Made by a program: the position numbers and the translations under genes
From: a virus
Length of the DNA stretch: 33,039 nucleotides
Virus record (IMG/VR): IMGVR_UViG_3300044961_000591
Coordinates: 1 to 33,039 of that record
Reading direction: 5' to 3' (one strand)
Notes under the pieces: model-generated
What the model saw: the letters and a program-made list of their open reading frames with translations, nothing else
What the model was told of the DNA's origin: nothing
Databases searched by the model: none
In this document: one piece after another, positions 1 through 9,042 of the stretch
How positions within the stretch are numbered: position 1 is the first letter of the stretch
Layout: every line of letters starts with the position of its first letter

Positions 1-20
1 CCATGGCCATCGGAGCCTGA
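1..20 (+). CDS. 3' end of tail tubular protein B gene (partial copy)
   Basis: The last codons (AIGA, then TGA at 18-20) are the end of the tail tubular protein B gene that is complete at 31201-32928. The left edge differs slightly from that copy: it is either a G for C substitution at base 5 or an in-frame loss of six bases (ACCATC). This is a fragment only because the circular genome was opened here. Confidence 0.85.
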
Positions 21-131
21 CATGGGAGAGACCGTCGCCATTGTCGCCGCCGTCGCCTCCGCGCTGGCGACTGCCGCCGCCGCCGGAACGCAGATGATGC
101 AGGCGCAGCAGCAGGCCGCGGCGCTGCGCAA
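1..131. repeat. Terminal direct repeat (left copy), circle closure
   Basis: Bases 6-131 are identical to 32914-33039. Bases 1-5 match the corresponding right-hand bases except base 5. The repeat spans the end of one coding gene and the start of the next, which is what an opened circular or circularly permuted molecule gives. The unique genome length is then about 32,908 bases. Confidence 0.93.
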
Positions 132-555
132 CCAGGCCGCGATGGACGAGGTCCGCGCCCGCCAGCAGGGCCTCGAGGCGCGCGGCGCCTCGGCGCGCGG
201 CGAGGCCGAGGCGCTGGATGTGCGGGAGAACCTGCTGCGCACCCTCGCCGCGCAGAACGCCCGGTATTCGGCGAGCGGCATCGTCCTCGGCGAGGGCACG
301 GCCGAAACCGTGGCCGAGGAGACCGAGGCGGACGCCAACCGGCAGCTGGAGATCATCCGCACCAACACCACCCTGGCCGCCGAAGGCGCCCGCATGGGCG
401 CGGCTCAGACCCAGCAGCGCGCCCTGCTGCTGCGCGACCAGGCGGGCTTCACCATGACGGCCGGCATGATCGGCGCCGGCGCGACCCTGGCCGAGGGCAC
501 GTCGCGCACCGCCGCGCGATGGCCCGGCGCCACCACCCAGCCGCGGACCCCCTGA
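22..555 (+). CDS. Internal virion protein, T7 gp14-like
   Basis: A 177-residue protein beginning with a hydrophobic alanine-rich helix (about residues 4-22), followed by a long Ala/Gln/Arg/Glu-rich helical body and a second small apolar Gly/Ala segment near residues 140-160. This build, and the position directly after the tail tubular genes and before a transglycosylase-bearing giant protein, match the gp14-type small core protein of T7-like phages. That protein is ejected first and helps form the channel through the outer membrane. The ATG lies one base after the stop of tail tubular B, with CGGAG upstream as ribosome site. Its stop TGA overlaps the next start as TGATG. The function comes from position and composition, not from a diagnostic motif. 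Confidence 0.72.
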   Translation: MGETVAIVAAVASALATAAAAGTQMMQAQQQAAALRNQAAMDEVRARQQGLEARGASARGEAEALDVRENLLRTLAAQNARYSASGIVLGEGTAETVAEETEADANRQLEIIRTNTTLAAEGARMGAAQTQQRALLLRDQAGFTMTAGMIGAGATLAEGTSRTAARWPGATTQPRTP

Positions 556-3500
556 TGAGCCTGCCGCCCCTTCGCCGCCAGCAGGCCGGCATCCCGCTCA
601 TGGAAGGGCGGGCCCTGCCGGTGCCGCCGCGCGCCGGCGGCGGCATGGACCTGCCCGCCGGCGGCGGCGCCGCCGCCACGCTCGGCGCGCGGCTTCAGCG
701 CCTGGCCGACAGCATGGGCGGCATCGCCGACCGCGAGGCCGCCGAGGCGGCTTGGGCCGCCGGCACCCAGGCCGGGGAAGCGGCGCCCGGCACCATGATG
801 GAAGGCGGCGGCACCATCTACCGCACCGCCTTCAACCGCGCCGCCGTGGACGCCTCGGCGCGCCGGCTGGAAATCTCGGCGCGCGAGCACCTGAACGGGC
901 TATTGGAACGGCACGGCACCGAGCCCGACGTCTTCAACGTGGCGGCGCAGCAGTGGCGGGAACAGACGCAGCAGGGCCTGCCGCCGATCGTGCGCACGGC
1001 CTTCGTGCAGCGCTTCGACGCCATGGCGCTGCCCTACGCCAACCAGGTGCGGGAGAACCTGCGCCGGCGCGTCGCCGACGATGCCATGTCCACCTACAAC
1101 GCGGCGCTGCCCGGCCGCGTGGCGGACATCGAGCGCGCCGCCGGCCAGGCGGTGTCCGACCCGGCCGCCGCCGCGGCGCTGCGCCTGACCGAGACGCAGG
1201 CGATCGCCGAGGCGGTCGCGCTCGGCCCGCGGGAGGCCTTCAGCGCCGGCGGCCGGCAATACCCGGCGGATCCGTCCCGCGCCGGGGCGCTGACGGCGGC
1301 GCAGGTGACGGAACAGGTGCAGCGCGTCGAGCGCGCGCGCACCGAGGCCGCGGTGCGCGCCGCCTGGCGGGCGGCCGGCGGCGGCCTGCAATGGATCGTG
1401 GATTTCGAGCGCAACCAGCAGGCGGCGCCGGGCTTCAGCCCCTTCGCCCAGCGCCAGGCGGCGCAGGGCCGTGCGCTCGGTACCGTGGACGCCTTCGCCG
1501 CCCGCGTGCCCGAGCCCTGGCGTCCGGTCGCGGAACAGGCGGCGCGCGAGAACGGCCTGCCGCCGGTGCTGCTGCTGGCGCTGCTCGGCCTCGAGAGCGG
1601 CGGCAGGGCCGGCGCGACCAGCCGGGCCGGCGCGGTCGGGCCGGCGCAGATCATGCCGGCCTCCGCTGCCGATCCCGGCTTCGGGATGGCGCCGCTGCCG
1701 CGCGACGCCCTGACCGACCCGGCGCGCGCCATCCCATGGGCGGCGCAATACCTCGCGCGGCTGCGCGACCATTTCGGCGGGGACATCGGCAAGGCGCTGG
1801 CCGCCTACAACGCCGGGCACGCGCGCGTGACGGCGGCCGAGCGCGCCGGCGCCGCGCTGCCCGAGGAAACCCGCAACTACATCGCCACCCTCATGCCCGC
1901 CGCCGGCGGCGCCGGCGCCATGCTGCCCGCGGCCGAAGTGGCGCGCATCGCCGCCCGGCTGCGCGCCGACCATGCCGCCGAGACGCAGGCCGCCACGGCC
2001 GGCCAGGCGCAGGCGCGCGCCGAGCTCGAGCGCCAGATCGCCGAGAACCTGGCGGCCATCGGCGTCAATGGCAGGCCGGTGCACAGCCTGACCGAGGCGC
2101 AGATCGCCGCCGCCGGGCTCGACCCGGCGCGCGTTCTGGAGCGCGAGCGCATGCGGGCCGAGGTCTTCGCCGCCGACCAGACCGCGCGCAGCGTCACCGC
2201 CCCGGCGGACCTGCAGCGCCTGGCCGAGGACTTCGCGCCCGGCACCGCCAACTTCCGCGCCGACCCGGCCGCGGCGGTGCAGCTGCTGAACCACCTGCGC
2301 CAGCGCGGCGTGCTGGTGGCCGGCGCGGACCTGGCCGAGCGGCTGCGCGACCTGCAGGTGCAAGCGCAGACGACCGGCCAGCGCCTGGCGATCACGCCCG
2401 AGGAAGGCGCCGCCGCCGGCCTGCCGCCCGAGCGGGTGGCGGAGATCAACCGCGACCTCGCGCTGGCGGGCGATACCGGCGCCATCCGGCGCGAGGCCGC
2501 GGGCCTGCCGGATGCCGAGCGCGAGGCCTTCCTCGCGCGCTTCCCGCTGACCGGGCAGGATGCGCACCGCAACGCCCAGCGGGTGCGCGCCACGGCGGAA
2601 GCCTTCGCCGAGCGCGACCGCGCCGTTGCGGAGGATGCCGCGGCCTATGCGCTCGCCGGCAGCCCCGTCCTGCGCGACCTCGGCGGCCGCGTCGCCGGCG
2701 GCGACTGGGCCGCGCTCGCGCCCTTCCTGCGCCAAATGCGGGCTGAACAGGAACTGCTCGGCATCCCGCACGCGCAGCGGCGGGACCTGCCCAAGCCCTT
2801 CGTGGAGGCGCTCTACCAGCGCATCGCCAACAGCGCCGACGCGGATGCCGCCTGGGGCGCGCTGTCCGCCCTGACCGAGGCGGCGGGCCTGCCGGCGGTG
2901 CAGCGCATCATCCGCGAATGGCGCCCCGAAGGGGACCGGCAGGACGACCGGCGCCGCGCCATCGCCGTGGCGGCGGCGCTGCGCGGCCAGGACGACGAGA
3001 CCGCGCGGCTGGTGCTGCGCGGCGCCTTCGTGCTGCGCGACAACCCGCTGGTGGACGCCTCCCGCCGCAACGTGCAGGAGGCCGTGGACAGCCACCTTGG
3101 CGCCGCGCTGGAACTGCGGCCGGATGCGCGCGCCGACATCACCGCCGCCGCCGTCGCCGCCGCGGCCGCCACGGCCATGCGCGAAGGCCGCATGGCGCAG
3201 ACCTTCAGCCGGTCCTCCTTCGGCGACCTGCTCGAGCGCATCGCCCCCGTCGCCACCTTCGCCGGCCAGCGCACCCTTCTGCCCCCGGGCATGACCGAGC
3301 GCGCCTTCCTCGACGTGCTGGCGGACCTGCCGGCCGAGCGGCTGGACGGCGCCGCCGCGACCGATGGCCGGGCGATCACGCCGGCCATGCTGGCGCGCGG
3401 GGACATCGCGCTGCGCGCCGTCGGACTCGGCCGCTACGCGCTGTTGGTGAACGGGCGGGACGTGCCGGACGCCCGTGCGCCCGGCCGGCGCTTTATCCTG

Positions 3501-3617
3501 GACCTCAACGGCGCCGAGCCGGTCACGCCGCCGGCGCCGCGCGGGCCCGAACCCCCGCAATACCAGCGCGGCCGCCTCGGCCCGGCGCTGCGCGACCAGC
3601 AGGGCAGCACGCCATGA
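555..3617 (+). CDS. Giant ejection protein with lytic transglycosylase domain
   Basis: With the TGATG-coupled start at 555 the product is 1020 residues; an ATG at 519 would add 12 residues and overlap the upstream gene by 37 bases. Residues about 325-445 form a goose-type soluble lytic transglycosylase (SLT) domain: catalytic Glu347 in LESGG, then GAVGPAQIMPAS and AAYNAGHARV. This enzyme cleaves peptidoglycan glycan strands. In podovirus virions such a domain is carried on an injected core protein (T7 gp16 has one) and opens a local hole in the wall for DNA entry. The rest is Ala/Arg/Glu-rich and mostly helical. The C terminus has a small beta-type segment (GRYALLVNG, GRRFILDLNG) often seen at the end of phage ejection proteins. 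It overlaps the next gene by ATGA. Confidence 0.88.
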   Translation: MSLPPLRRQQAGIPLMEGRALPVPPRAGGGMDLPAGGGAAATLGARLQRLADSMGGIADREAAEAAWAAGTQAGEAAPGTMMEGGGTIYRTAFNRAAVDASARRLEISAREHLNGLLERHGTEPDVFNVAAQQWREQTQQGLPPIVRTAFVQRFDAMALPYANQVRENLRRRVADDAMSTYNAALPGRVADIERAAGQAVSDPAAAAALRLTETQAIAEAVALGPREAFSAGGRQYPADPSRAGALTAAQVTEQVQRVERARTEAAVRAAWRAAGGGLQWIVDFERNQQAAPGFSPFAQRQAAQGRALGTVDAFAARVPEPWRPVAEQAARENGLPPVLLLALLGLESGGRAGATSRAGAVGPAQIMPASAADPGFGMAPLPRDALTDPARAIPWAAQYLARLRDHFGGDIGKALAAYNAGHARVTAAERAGAALPEETRNYIATLMPAAGGAGAMLPAAEVARIAARLRADHAAETQAATAGQAQARAELERQIAENLAAIGVNGRPVHSLTEAQIAAAGLDPARVLERERMRAEVFAADQTARSVTAPADLQRLAEDFAPGTANFRADPAAAVQLLNHLRQRGVLVAGADLAERLRDLQVQAQTTGQRLAITPEEGAAAGLPPERVAEINRDLALAGDTGAIRREAAGLPDAEREAFLARFPLTGQDAHRNAQRVRATAEAFAERDRAVAEDAAAYALAGSPVLRDLGGRVAGGDWAALAPFLRQMRAEQELLGIPHAQRRDLPKPFVEALYQRIANSADADAAWGALSALTEAAGLPAVQRIIREWRPEGDRQDDRRRAIAVAAALRGQDDETARLVLRGAFVLRDNPLVDASRRNVQEAVDSHLGAALELRPDARADITAAAVAAAAATAMREGRMAQTFSRSSFGDLLERIAPVATFAGQRTLLPPGMTERAFLDVLADLPAERLDGAAATDGRAITPAMLARGDIALRAVGLGRYALLVNGRDVPDARAPGRRFILDLNGAEPVTPPAPRGPEPPQYQRGRLGPALRDQQGSTP

Positions 3618-6580
3618 GCGGCGTGCTGGCCCTTGGCGAGGAAGTCCGGCCGCTCGCCTGGAACCCGCTGCCCACCGTGCCGCGCACGGCCGCCGAGCGG
3701 TTCCGCCTCGGCCTCGAAGCGCAGCTCGCCACCGGCAACTTCGCGTCCGAGGAACGCAACCTCCGCCTGACCTTCGACGATGCCGCCGGCGCGCTGCGCG
3801 AGGCCGGCGCGCCGGTGGAAAACCCCTACGATGCCGGCGAGTTCCAGGGCAGCTTCCTGAACGACGCCATGAGCGCGGCCTCCCTGGCGGTGCTGCCGCC
3901 CGGCGCGGCCGGCGCCCGGGCCCGCATCGCGGAGGCCGAGCGGCGCCGGCGCGAACTGGCCTGGGACCAGGCCGTGAACCGGCTGCGCGAGGAACGCCCC
4001 GAGGATGCCGATCGCTACCTGACCACCCACGAGATCCGCGCCATGGCGCGCCGGCGTGCGCAGAACGCGGCAGCCGAGTCCGCGGCGGCCGAGGATCTCG
4101 GCGGCGGCCTCGGCGGCTTCGCCGGGACGGCGGCGGGCATCTTCGCGGACCCGATCCAGGTCCTCACGCTCCCGCTCGGTGCCGGCCGCGTGGCCGGCAC
4201 GGTGCTGGCGCAGGTGGCCCGCACGGCGGCCATCGAGGGCGTGGTGGCTGGTGCGACGCAGGCCGTGGTGGAAACCCGCGCCGGGCCCTACCGGCAGTCC
4301 CTGGGGCTGCCGGACGACAGCTTGGCGCAGATCGGCGTGGCGGTGCTGGGGGGTGCCGTCATCGGCGGCGGGGTGCGCGCGATCCTGGCAGGCGCCGAGC
4401 GCCTGGCCGCGCGCGCCCCCGCCGGCTCGGCCGCCGAGGTCGCGGCGCAGGACGCCGCCGCGCTGGCGCGGACCGACGCCATGGACGCCGCCGCCAGGCC
4501 CGGCGCGCCGGAGCGGAGCGCCGGGCACGACGCGGCGATGCAGCAGGGGGTGCGCCAGGCCCTGAACGGAGAGGCACCGACGGCCAGCCTGCCGCCGCCG
4601 GTCGCGCCCGCGCCCGTTGCCCAGAGCCTCGCGGCCCTGCCCGAGGCGGAACTGCGCGCGCATGTGCGCGCGGCGGTGGAGGACGTCATCGCGAGCCAAG
4701 GCGCGCGCATCGACGGCGCCTGGCGGTCCGACCTCGGCGCCATCACCGTCGAGTGGGGCCAGCCCGGCAACCCGAACCGGCAGTTTCGCGGCGGCAGCGG
4801 CCTTGCGCACATCATCGCGCACAGGAACGCGCAGGGGCTCGACGGCGAAGCCTGGGTGCGGGACGTGCTGCCAGACGTGCTCATGTCGGGCACCACGGCC
4901 AATCTTCGGGGGCCGCCCGACGGCATGCGCGTGGATCTGTTGTGGCAGGGCCATCGCGTCGTGTTGGCGCTGCGCCGCGACGGCACGCGCGAGAACTGGG
5001 TCCTGAGCGGCTTTCCGCCGGAACGCGGCCCCGGTGGAACGGCGGGAGGCAATCCGCAACCGCCCTACGCTCCCGGGCCGTCTGTGCTCCAACCGCGGGA
5101 GGGAGCGGGACCGCGCACGTCGGATATGCCACCCGGCGCCCGCCGCTTCAACGCCTATACGCCGACGGGCCGCGGCGTGCTGGTCGAACCGCGCGTCGTC
5201 AGCCTGCGCAGCCTCGTGTCGAGCCACGGCCCGGACGGACAACCGAACCCCGCCTATCCGCATGCCGAGGGGCTGCAGCCGCGCGACCGCTCCGCCGCCC
5301 CCAGCCAGGACCAGGTGCGGGCCATCGCCTCGGGCCTCATCCCCGAGCGGCTGCTGCCCAACACCGAGGCCGGATCGGGCGCGCCCATCGTGCATGGCGT
5401 GGACGGCGTGGTCGAAAGCGGCAACGGGCGCGTCGCCGCGCTCGCGCTGATCCATCGCGACCCGGCGCTCGCGCATGTGCGGGACGCCTACCTGGATGCC
5501 CTCCGCCGCGCCGGCTTCGGCACCGACGGCATCGAGGAGCCGGTGCTGGTCTCCGCCCGCGTCAGCCAGCTCAGCCCCGCCGAGCGCAACGCCTTCGTGC
5601 GGGAGGCCAATCTGCGCGGCACGGCGGCCGAAACGCTGACCGAGGCAGCGGCACGCGATGCCGACGCGGCGCGCGGCCTGCTGCATCTGTGGCGCGGCGG
5701 CGCGGTGGACGCCGCGGCCAATGCCGACTTCCTGCGCAGCTTCCTGGCGCGGCTGACGGCCGAGGAACGCACCGGTCTGCTCGACCGCGCCGGCCGCCCG
5801 CTGCCGGCCCTGCGCGAACGCATCGAGCACGGCCTGCTGATGGCGGCCTATGGCGACGCGCTGGGGCCGCTCGCCGCGCGGATGATCGCCGGCGAGACCG
5901 AGGGCCTGCGCGGCCTCGCCGCCAGCCTGCGCACCCTGGCCGGCGACTGGGCCGCCATGCGCGCGGACATCCAGGCCGGCCGGGTGCCGGCCGAATACGA
6001 GGCGACGCCGGCGCTGGCCGAGGCCGTCTCCGCCATCGCCGAGGCGCAGGCCCGGCGCCTGTCGCTCGAGGAGCTGGTCCTGCAGGTGGACATCGAACGC
6101 CCGGCCATGACGCCGGCCGGGCTGGCGATGCTGCGGGCGATGTTCCCCGACGGCGACCTCGGCCGCCGCATCAAGCCGCAACCGCGCCTGACCGAAATGC
6201 TGCGCGGCTATGTCGGCCGCGCCCGCGCCGCCGAGGCCGGGCCGATGCTGCTGGACCTGCCGCCGGTCCGCACGGATGAGGCGATCGCCTTCGCCGCCCG
6301 CGCCGACGACGCCGGCGCGCCGCCCGCGGCGCGCGAGGCCGCCGCCGACCCCCAGGCCGCGCGCCTGCTGGCCGCCGATGCCGAGGCCCGGCGCCTGGCG
6401 GCGGACCCCGCCACCCGCTCGGCCGAGATCCTTGAGGCGCAGCGCATCGCCGCCGAAGCGGACATCCGCGTGCCCGAGGAGGCCGGTGAGGCCAGCGCCC
6501 GCGACCTGCTCGACGCCGCCGAGGCCGAGGCCGCCGAGGCCGCCGCCGCCGCTGCCTGCCTGATCGGGGGCGCGGCATGA
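3614..6580 (+). CDS. Polyvalent ejection protein: RNase-like plus DdrB/ParB-like domains
   Basis: The reading frame is open from further upstream, but the ATG at 3614 in an ATGA overlap with the transglycosylase gene is the evident start, giving 988 residues. Residues about 160-265 contain glycine-rich hydrophobic stretches (GGGLGGFAGTAAGIF, VAVLGGAVIGGGVRAIL) that could contact membrane. Residues about 380-465 resemble the phage Barnase-EndoU-ColicinE5/D-RelE-like nuclease families (PBECR), with a GLAHIIAHR motif (His399) and a closing WVLSGF strand. Residues about 505-730 look like the DdrB-type ParB-like domain, with SGNGRVAAL (Asn604-Arg606) as its signature loop. Such domains occur in polyvalent proteins that phages deliver with their DNA to act in the new host. 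The C-terminal quarter is Ala/Glu-rich. Domain names are from motif memory and not searched. Confidence 0.72.
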   Translation: MSGVLALGEEVRPLAWNPLPTVPRTAAERFRLGLEAQLATGNFASEERNLRLTFDDAAGALREAGAPVENPYDAGEFQGSFLNDAMSAASLAVLPPGAAGARARIAEAERRRRELAWDQAVNRLREERPEDADRYLTTHEIRAMARRRAQNAAAESAAAEDLGGGLGGFAGTAAGIFADPIQVLTLPLGAGRVAGTVLAQVARTAAIEGVVAGATQAVVETRAGPYRQSLGLPDDSLAQIGVAVLGGAVIGGGVRAILAGAERLAARAPAGSAAEVAAQDAAALARTDAMDAAARPGAPERSAGHDAAMQQGVRQALNGEAPTASLPPPVAPAPVAQSLAALPEAELRAHVRAAVEDVIASQGARIDGAWRSDLGAITVEWGQPGNPNRQFRGGSGLAHIIAHRNAQGLDGEAWVRDVLPDVLMSGTTANLRGPPDGMRVDLLWQGHRVVLALRRDGTRENWVLSGFPPERGPGGTAGGNPQPPYAPGPSVLQPREGAGPRTSDMPPGARRFNAYTPTGRGVLVEPRVVSLRSLVSSHGPDGQPNPAYPHAEGLQPRDRSAAPSQDQVRAIASGLIPERLLPNTEAGSGAPIVHGVDGVVESGNGRVAALALIHRDPALAHVRDAYLDALRRAGFGTDGIEEPVLVSARVSQLSPAERNAFVREANLRGTAAETLTEAAARDADAARGLLHLWRGGAVDAAANADFLRSFLARLTAEERTGLLDRAGRPLPALRERIEHGLLMAAYGDALGPLAARMIAGETEGLRGLAASLRTLAGDWAAMRADIQAGRVPAEYEATPALAEAVSAIAEAQARRLSLEELVLQVDIERPAMTPAGLAMLRAMFPDGDLGRRIKPQPRLTEMLRGYVGRARAAEAGPMLLDLPPVRTDEAIAFAARADDAGAPPAAREAAADPQAARLLAADAEARRLAADPATRSAEILEAQRIAAEADIRVPEEAGEASARDLLDAAEAEAAEAAAAAACLIGGAA

Positions 6581-9042
6581 CCACCCGCCACGCCAAATGC
6601 GTCGCCGATGCGGTGGCCGCCGGGCGCATCAGCGCCGCCACGGCCGGCAAGGTCAATGCGCGGGTCGAGGAACTGCTCGGCAAGGGGCTGAGCGAGGCGG
6701 AGGCGATGCGCAAGGCGGCCGAGGACTTCGCCGCCGCCGCCGCCGAGAAGCAGCGCCAGACCGCCAAGCGGATCCTCGCCGCCGCCCGCAACGTCGAACT
6801 GGCCGCGGCGCACCCGTCCGGCTTCCGCGACGGCGTGCTGTCGCTGCTCGCCCGGGACCTCACCGGCAAGGCCACCTGGTCCAACGTGGAGGCCCGCGCG
6901 CGTGCGATCCGTGGCCTTGCCCATGCCGGGCTCGCCGACTTCCTGGACCGCTTCCGCTCCAAGGCGCTCGGCCTGATGCGCGACGAGGATGGGCTCGCCG
7001 GCTTCGTCCGCGCCGCCTATGGCGAGGCGCCGAAGGACCCGGCGCTGCGCGGCCTGGCCGCCGACTGGCAGCGCGTGACCGACAGCCTGGTGGACCGCTT
7101 CATCGCCGCCGGCGGCAGCCCGTCCACCAAGCGCGCCGACTGGCGCCTGCCCCAGGCCTTCGACCGGGACAAGGTGGTGGCCGAGGGGCGCGAGGCCTTC
7201 ATCCGCTTCATGGAGGACGAACACGCCGCCGGCCGGCTGTCCGTGCGCGACCCCGACACCGGCCTCGAGGTCAATGCCCTGCGCCGGGCGGAGATCGTCA
7301 GCCAGGCCTTCGAGCGCATCCGCACCGAAGGGCTGGTGGACATCACGCCGGGCGCGGCGCGCGGCCTCGGCGCGCTGGCGAACCAGCGCAGCGCCATGCG
7401 CGCCTTCCAGTGGACCAGCGCGGAGGCATGGCTCGGCTTCAACGACCGCTTCGGCGTCGGCAATCGCAACCTCTACGACCTGCTGAACGGCCACATCGAC
7501 GGCATGGCCCGCGACATCGCGATGCTGGAAGTGCTGGGGCCGAACCCGGAATGGATGGTCCGCTACCTGCGCGACGAAGCGGTGAAGCGCCTGGCGGACA
7601 GCCCGAACAGGGCGCGCGTGGCGGCGTGGCGGATCGACAGCACCTGGGCGCATGTCTCCGGCACGGCCAACACCCCGGTCAATGAATGGGTCGCGACCGC
7701 CTTCCGGGAAGTCCGGGCCTTCCTCTCGGCCACCCGCCTCGGCTCGGCCACCATCTCCTCCGTCAGCGACTTCGCCACCATGCGCCAGGTGGCGGCCTGG
7801 AACGGTCTGCCCGCGGTCGGGTGGATGGACGACTACCTGCGCCTGCTGAACCCCGCGAATGCCGACGACCGCCGCATCGCCGTACGCTCCGGCCTGCTGG
7901 CCGAGGCCTGGGCGCAGCGGGCGGCGGGCGGCATGCGCCACCAGGCGGATGTGGTGGGCACCGGCCTCGGGTCGCGCATGGCGGACTTCGTGCTGCGCGC
8001 CTCCGGCCTCACGGCGCATACGCAGGCCGCGCGGTGGGCGATCGGCATGGAGGCGCTCGGCGTCCTGGCCGACCAGGCCGGCAAGGCGTTCGACGCGCTG
8101 GATCCCATGTTGCGCCAGGGCATGGCGCGCTACGGCATCCGCGCGGCGGAATGGGACCTGCTGCGCGCATCCGGCGTCATCGACGAAGGCGGGATGCGCC
8201 TGCTGTCCCCGGAGGCGGTGGCGCGCGCCGCCACCACCGACCCAGCCGCCGCGCGCGCCAACCTGGACGCGGCGACGCGCCTGCTCGAATTCGTGCAGAC
8301 CGAGGCGCGCCTCGCGGTGCCCGAGCCCGGTGCCGCCGAGCGCGCGCTGATGATCGGCCAGACCCGGCCCGGCACCTTCCATGGCGAGCTTGTCCGGTCC
8401 GCCATGCAGTTCAAGTCCTTCCCGGTGACGGTGATGCTGATGCATATCGGCCGCGGCCTCGCGCAGGAAAGCCCGGCCGGCAAGGCCGCCTACCTGGCGT
8501 CCTTCGCCATCGGCACCACGCTGATGGGCGCGTTGGCGATGCAGCTGAAGGCGGTGGCGCAAGGCAAGGACCCGCGGGCGATGGACAACCACCGCTTCTG
8601 GTTGGCCGCCTTCGCGCAGGGCGGCGGCGCCGGCATCCTCGGCGACTTCCTGTCCACCTCGATCAATCGCGCCGATCAGTCCTTCATCGCGCAGACGCTG
8701 GGCGGCCCGACCGGCGGGCTGGTCGATGACATCGCCCGCATCGCCGGGCTGAACATCCAGGCGCTGGACGACGAGCGGAAGGAGCGCGCGACCGGCGCCG
8801 ATCTGGCGCGCTTCGTGCGCAACAACACCCCCGGGACCACGCTCTGGTATGCCCGGCTCGCCGCCGACCGGCTGCTGTGGGACCGGCTGCAATGGTGGGC
8901 CGACCCGAAGGCAGGGCAGCGCTTCCGCGCCGCGGAACGGCGCGCCATGCGCGACTACCAACAGGAATTCTGGTGGGCACCAGGCGAGGCCTCGGCCCGC
9001 CGCGTGCCCGCCCTTTCGGCTGCCGGAGGACGTGACCGATGA
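6577..9042 (+). CDS. Large internal virion (ejection) protein
   Basis: An 821-residue protein starting at an ATGA overlap. The N terminus (residues 1-70) is a charged coiled helix with an AEKQRQTAKR segment. The middle is rich in Trp, Arg and Asp with conserved-looking blocks (SVRDPDTGLEVNAL, QWTSAEAWLGFNDRF). Near residues 640-670 there is an apolar helix (AAYLASFAIGTTLMGALAM) that could insert in membrane. No enzyme motif is recognised. Its size, its place as last of four co-translated genes between the tail tube and tail fibre genes, and its likeness to the large uncharacterised internal proteins of T7-like phages support a role as an ejected core protein. Its stop overlaps the tail fibre start by ATGA. 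Confidence 0.7.
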   Translation: MTTRHAKCVADAVAAGRISAATAGKVNARVEELLGKGLSEAEAMRKAAEDFAAAAAEKQRQTAKRILAAARNVELAAAHPSGFRDGVLSLLARDLTGKATWSNVEARARAIRGLAHAGLADFLDRFRSKALGLMRDEDGLAGFVRAAYGEAPKDPALRGLAADWQRVTDSLVDRFIAAGGSPSTKRADWRLPQAFDRDKVVAEGREAFIRFMEDEHAAGRLSVRDPDTGLEVNALRRAEIVSQAFERIRTEGLVDITPGAARGLGALANQRSAMRAFQWTSAEAWLGFNDRFGVGNRNLYDLLNGHIDGMARDIAMLEVLGPNPEWMVRYLRDEAVKRLADSPNRARVAAWRIDSTWAHVSGTANTPVNEWVATAFREVRAFLSATRLGSATISSVSDFATMRQVAAWNGLPAVGWMDDYLRLLNPANADDRRIAVRSGLLAEAWAQRAAGGMRHQADVVGTGLGSRMADFVLRASGLTAHTQAARWAIGMEALGVLADQAGKAFDALDPMLRQGMARYGIRAAEWDLLRASGVIDEGGMRLLSPEAVARAATTDPAAARANLDAATRLLEFVQTEARLAVPEPGAAERALMIGQTRPGTFHGELVRSAMQFKSFPVTVMLMHIGRGLAQESPAGKAAYLASFAIGTTLMGALAMQLKAVAQGKDPRAMDNHRFWLAAFAQGGGAGILGDFLSTSINRADQSFIAQTLGGPTGGLVDDIARIAGLNIQALDDERKERATGADLARFVRNNTPGTTLWYARLAADRLLWDRLQWWADPKAGQRFRAAERRAMRDYQQEFWWAPGEASARRVPALSAAGGRDR

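Noticed and set aside
900-3560. 886-aa open frame on the minus strand
   Set aside because: It is the mirror of the transglycosylase protein; the sequence is Arg/Gly/Ala/His-rich without any family block, as expected in very GC-rich DNA.
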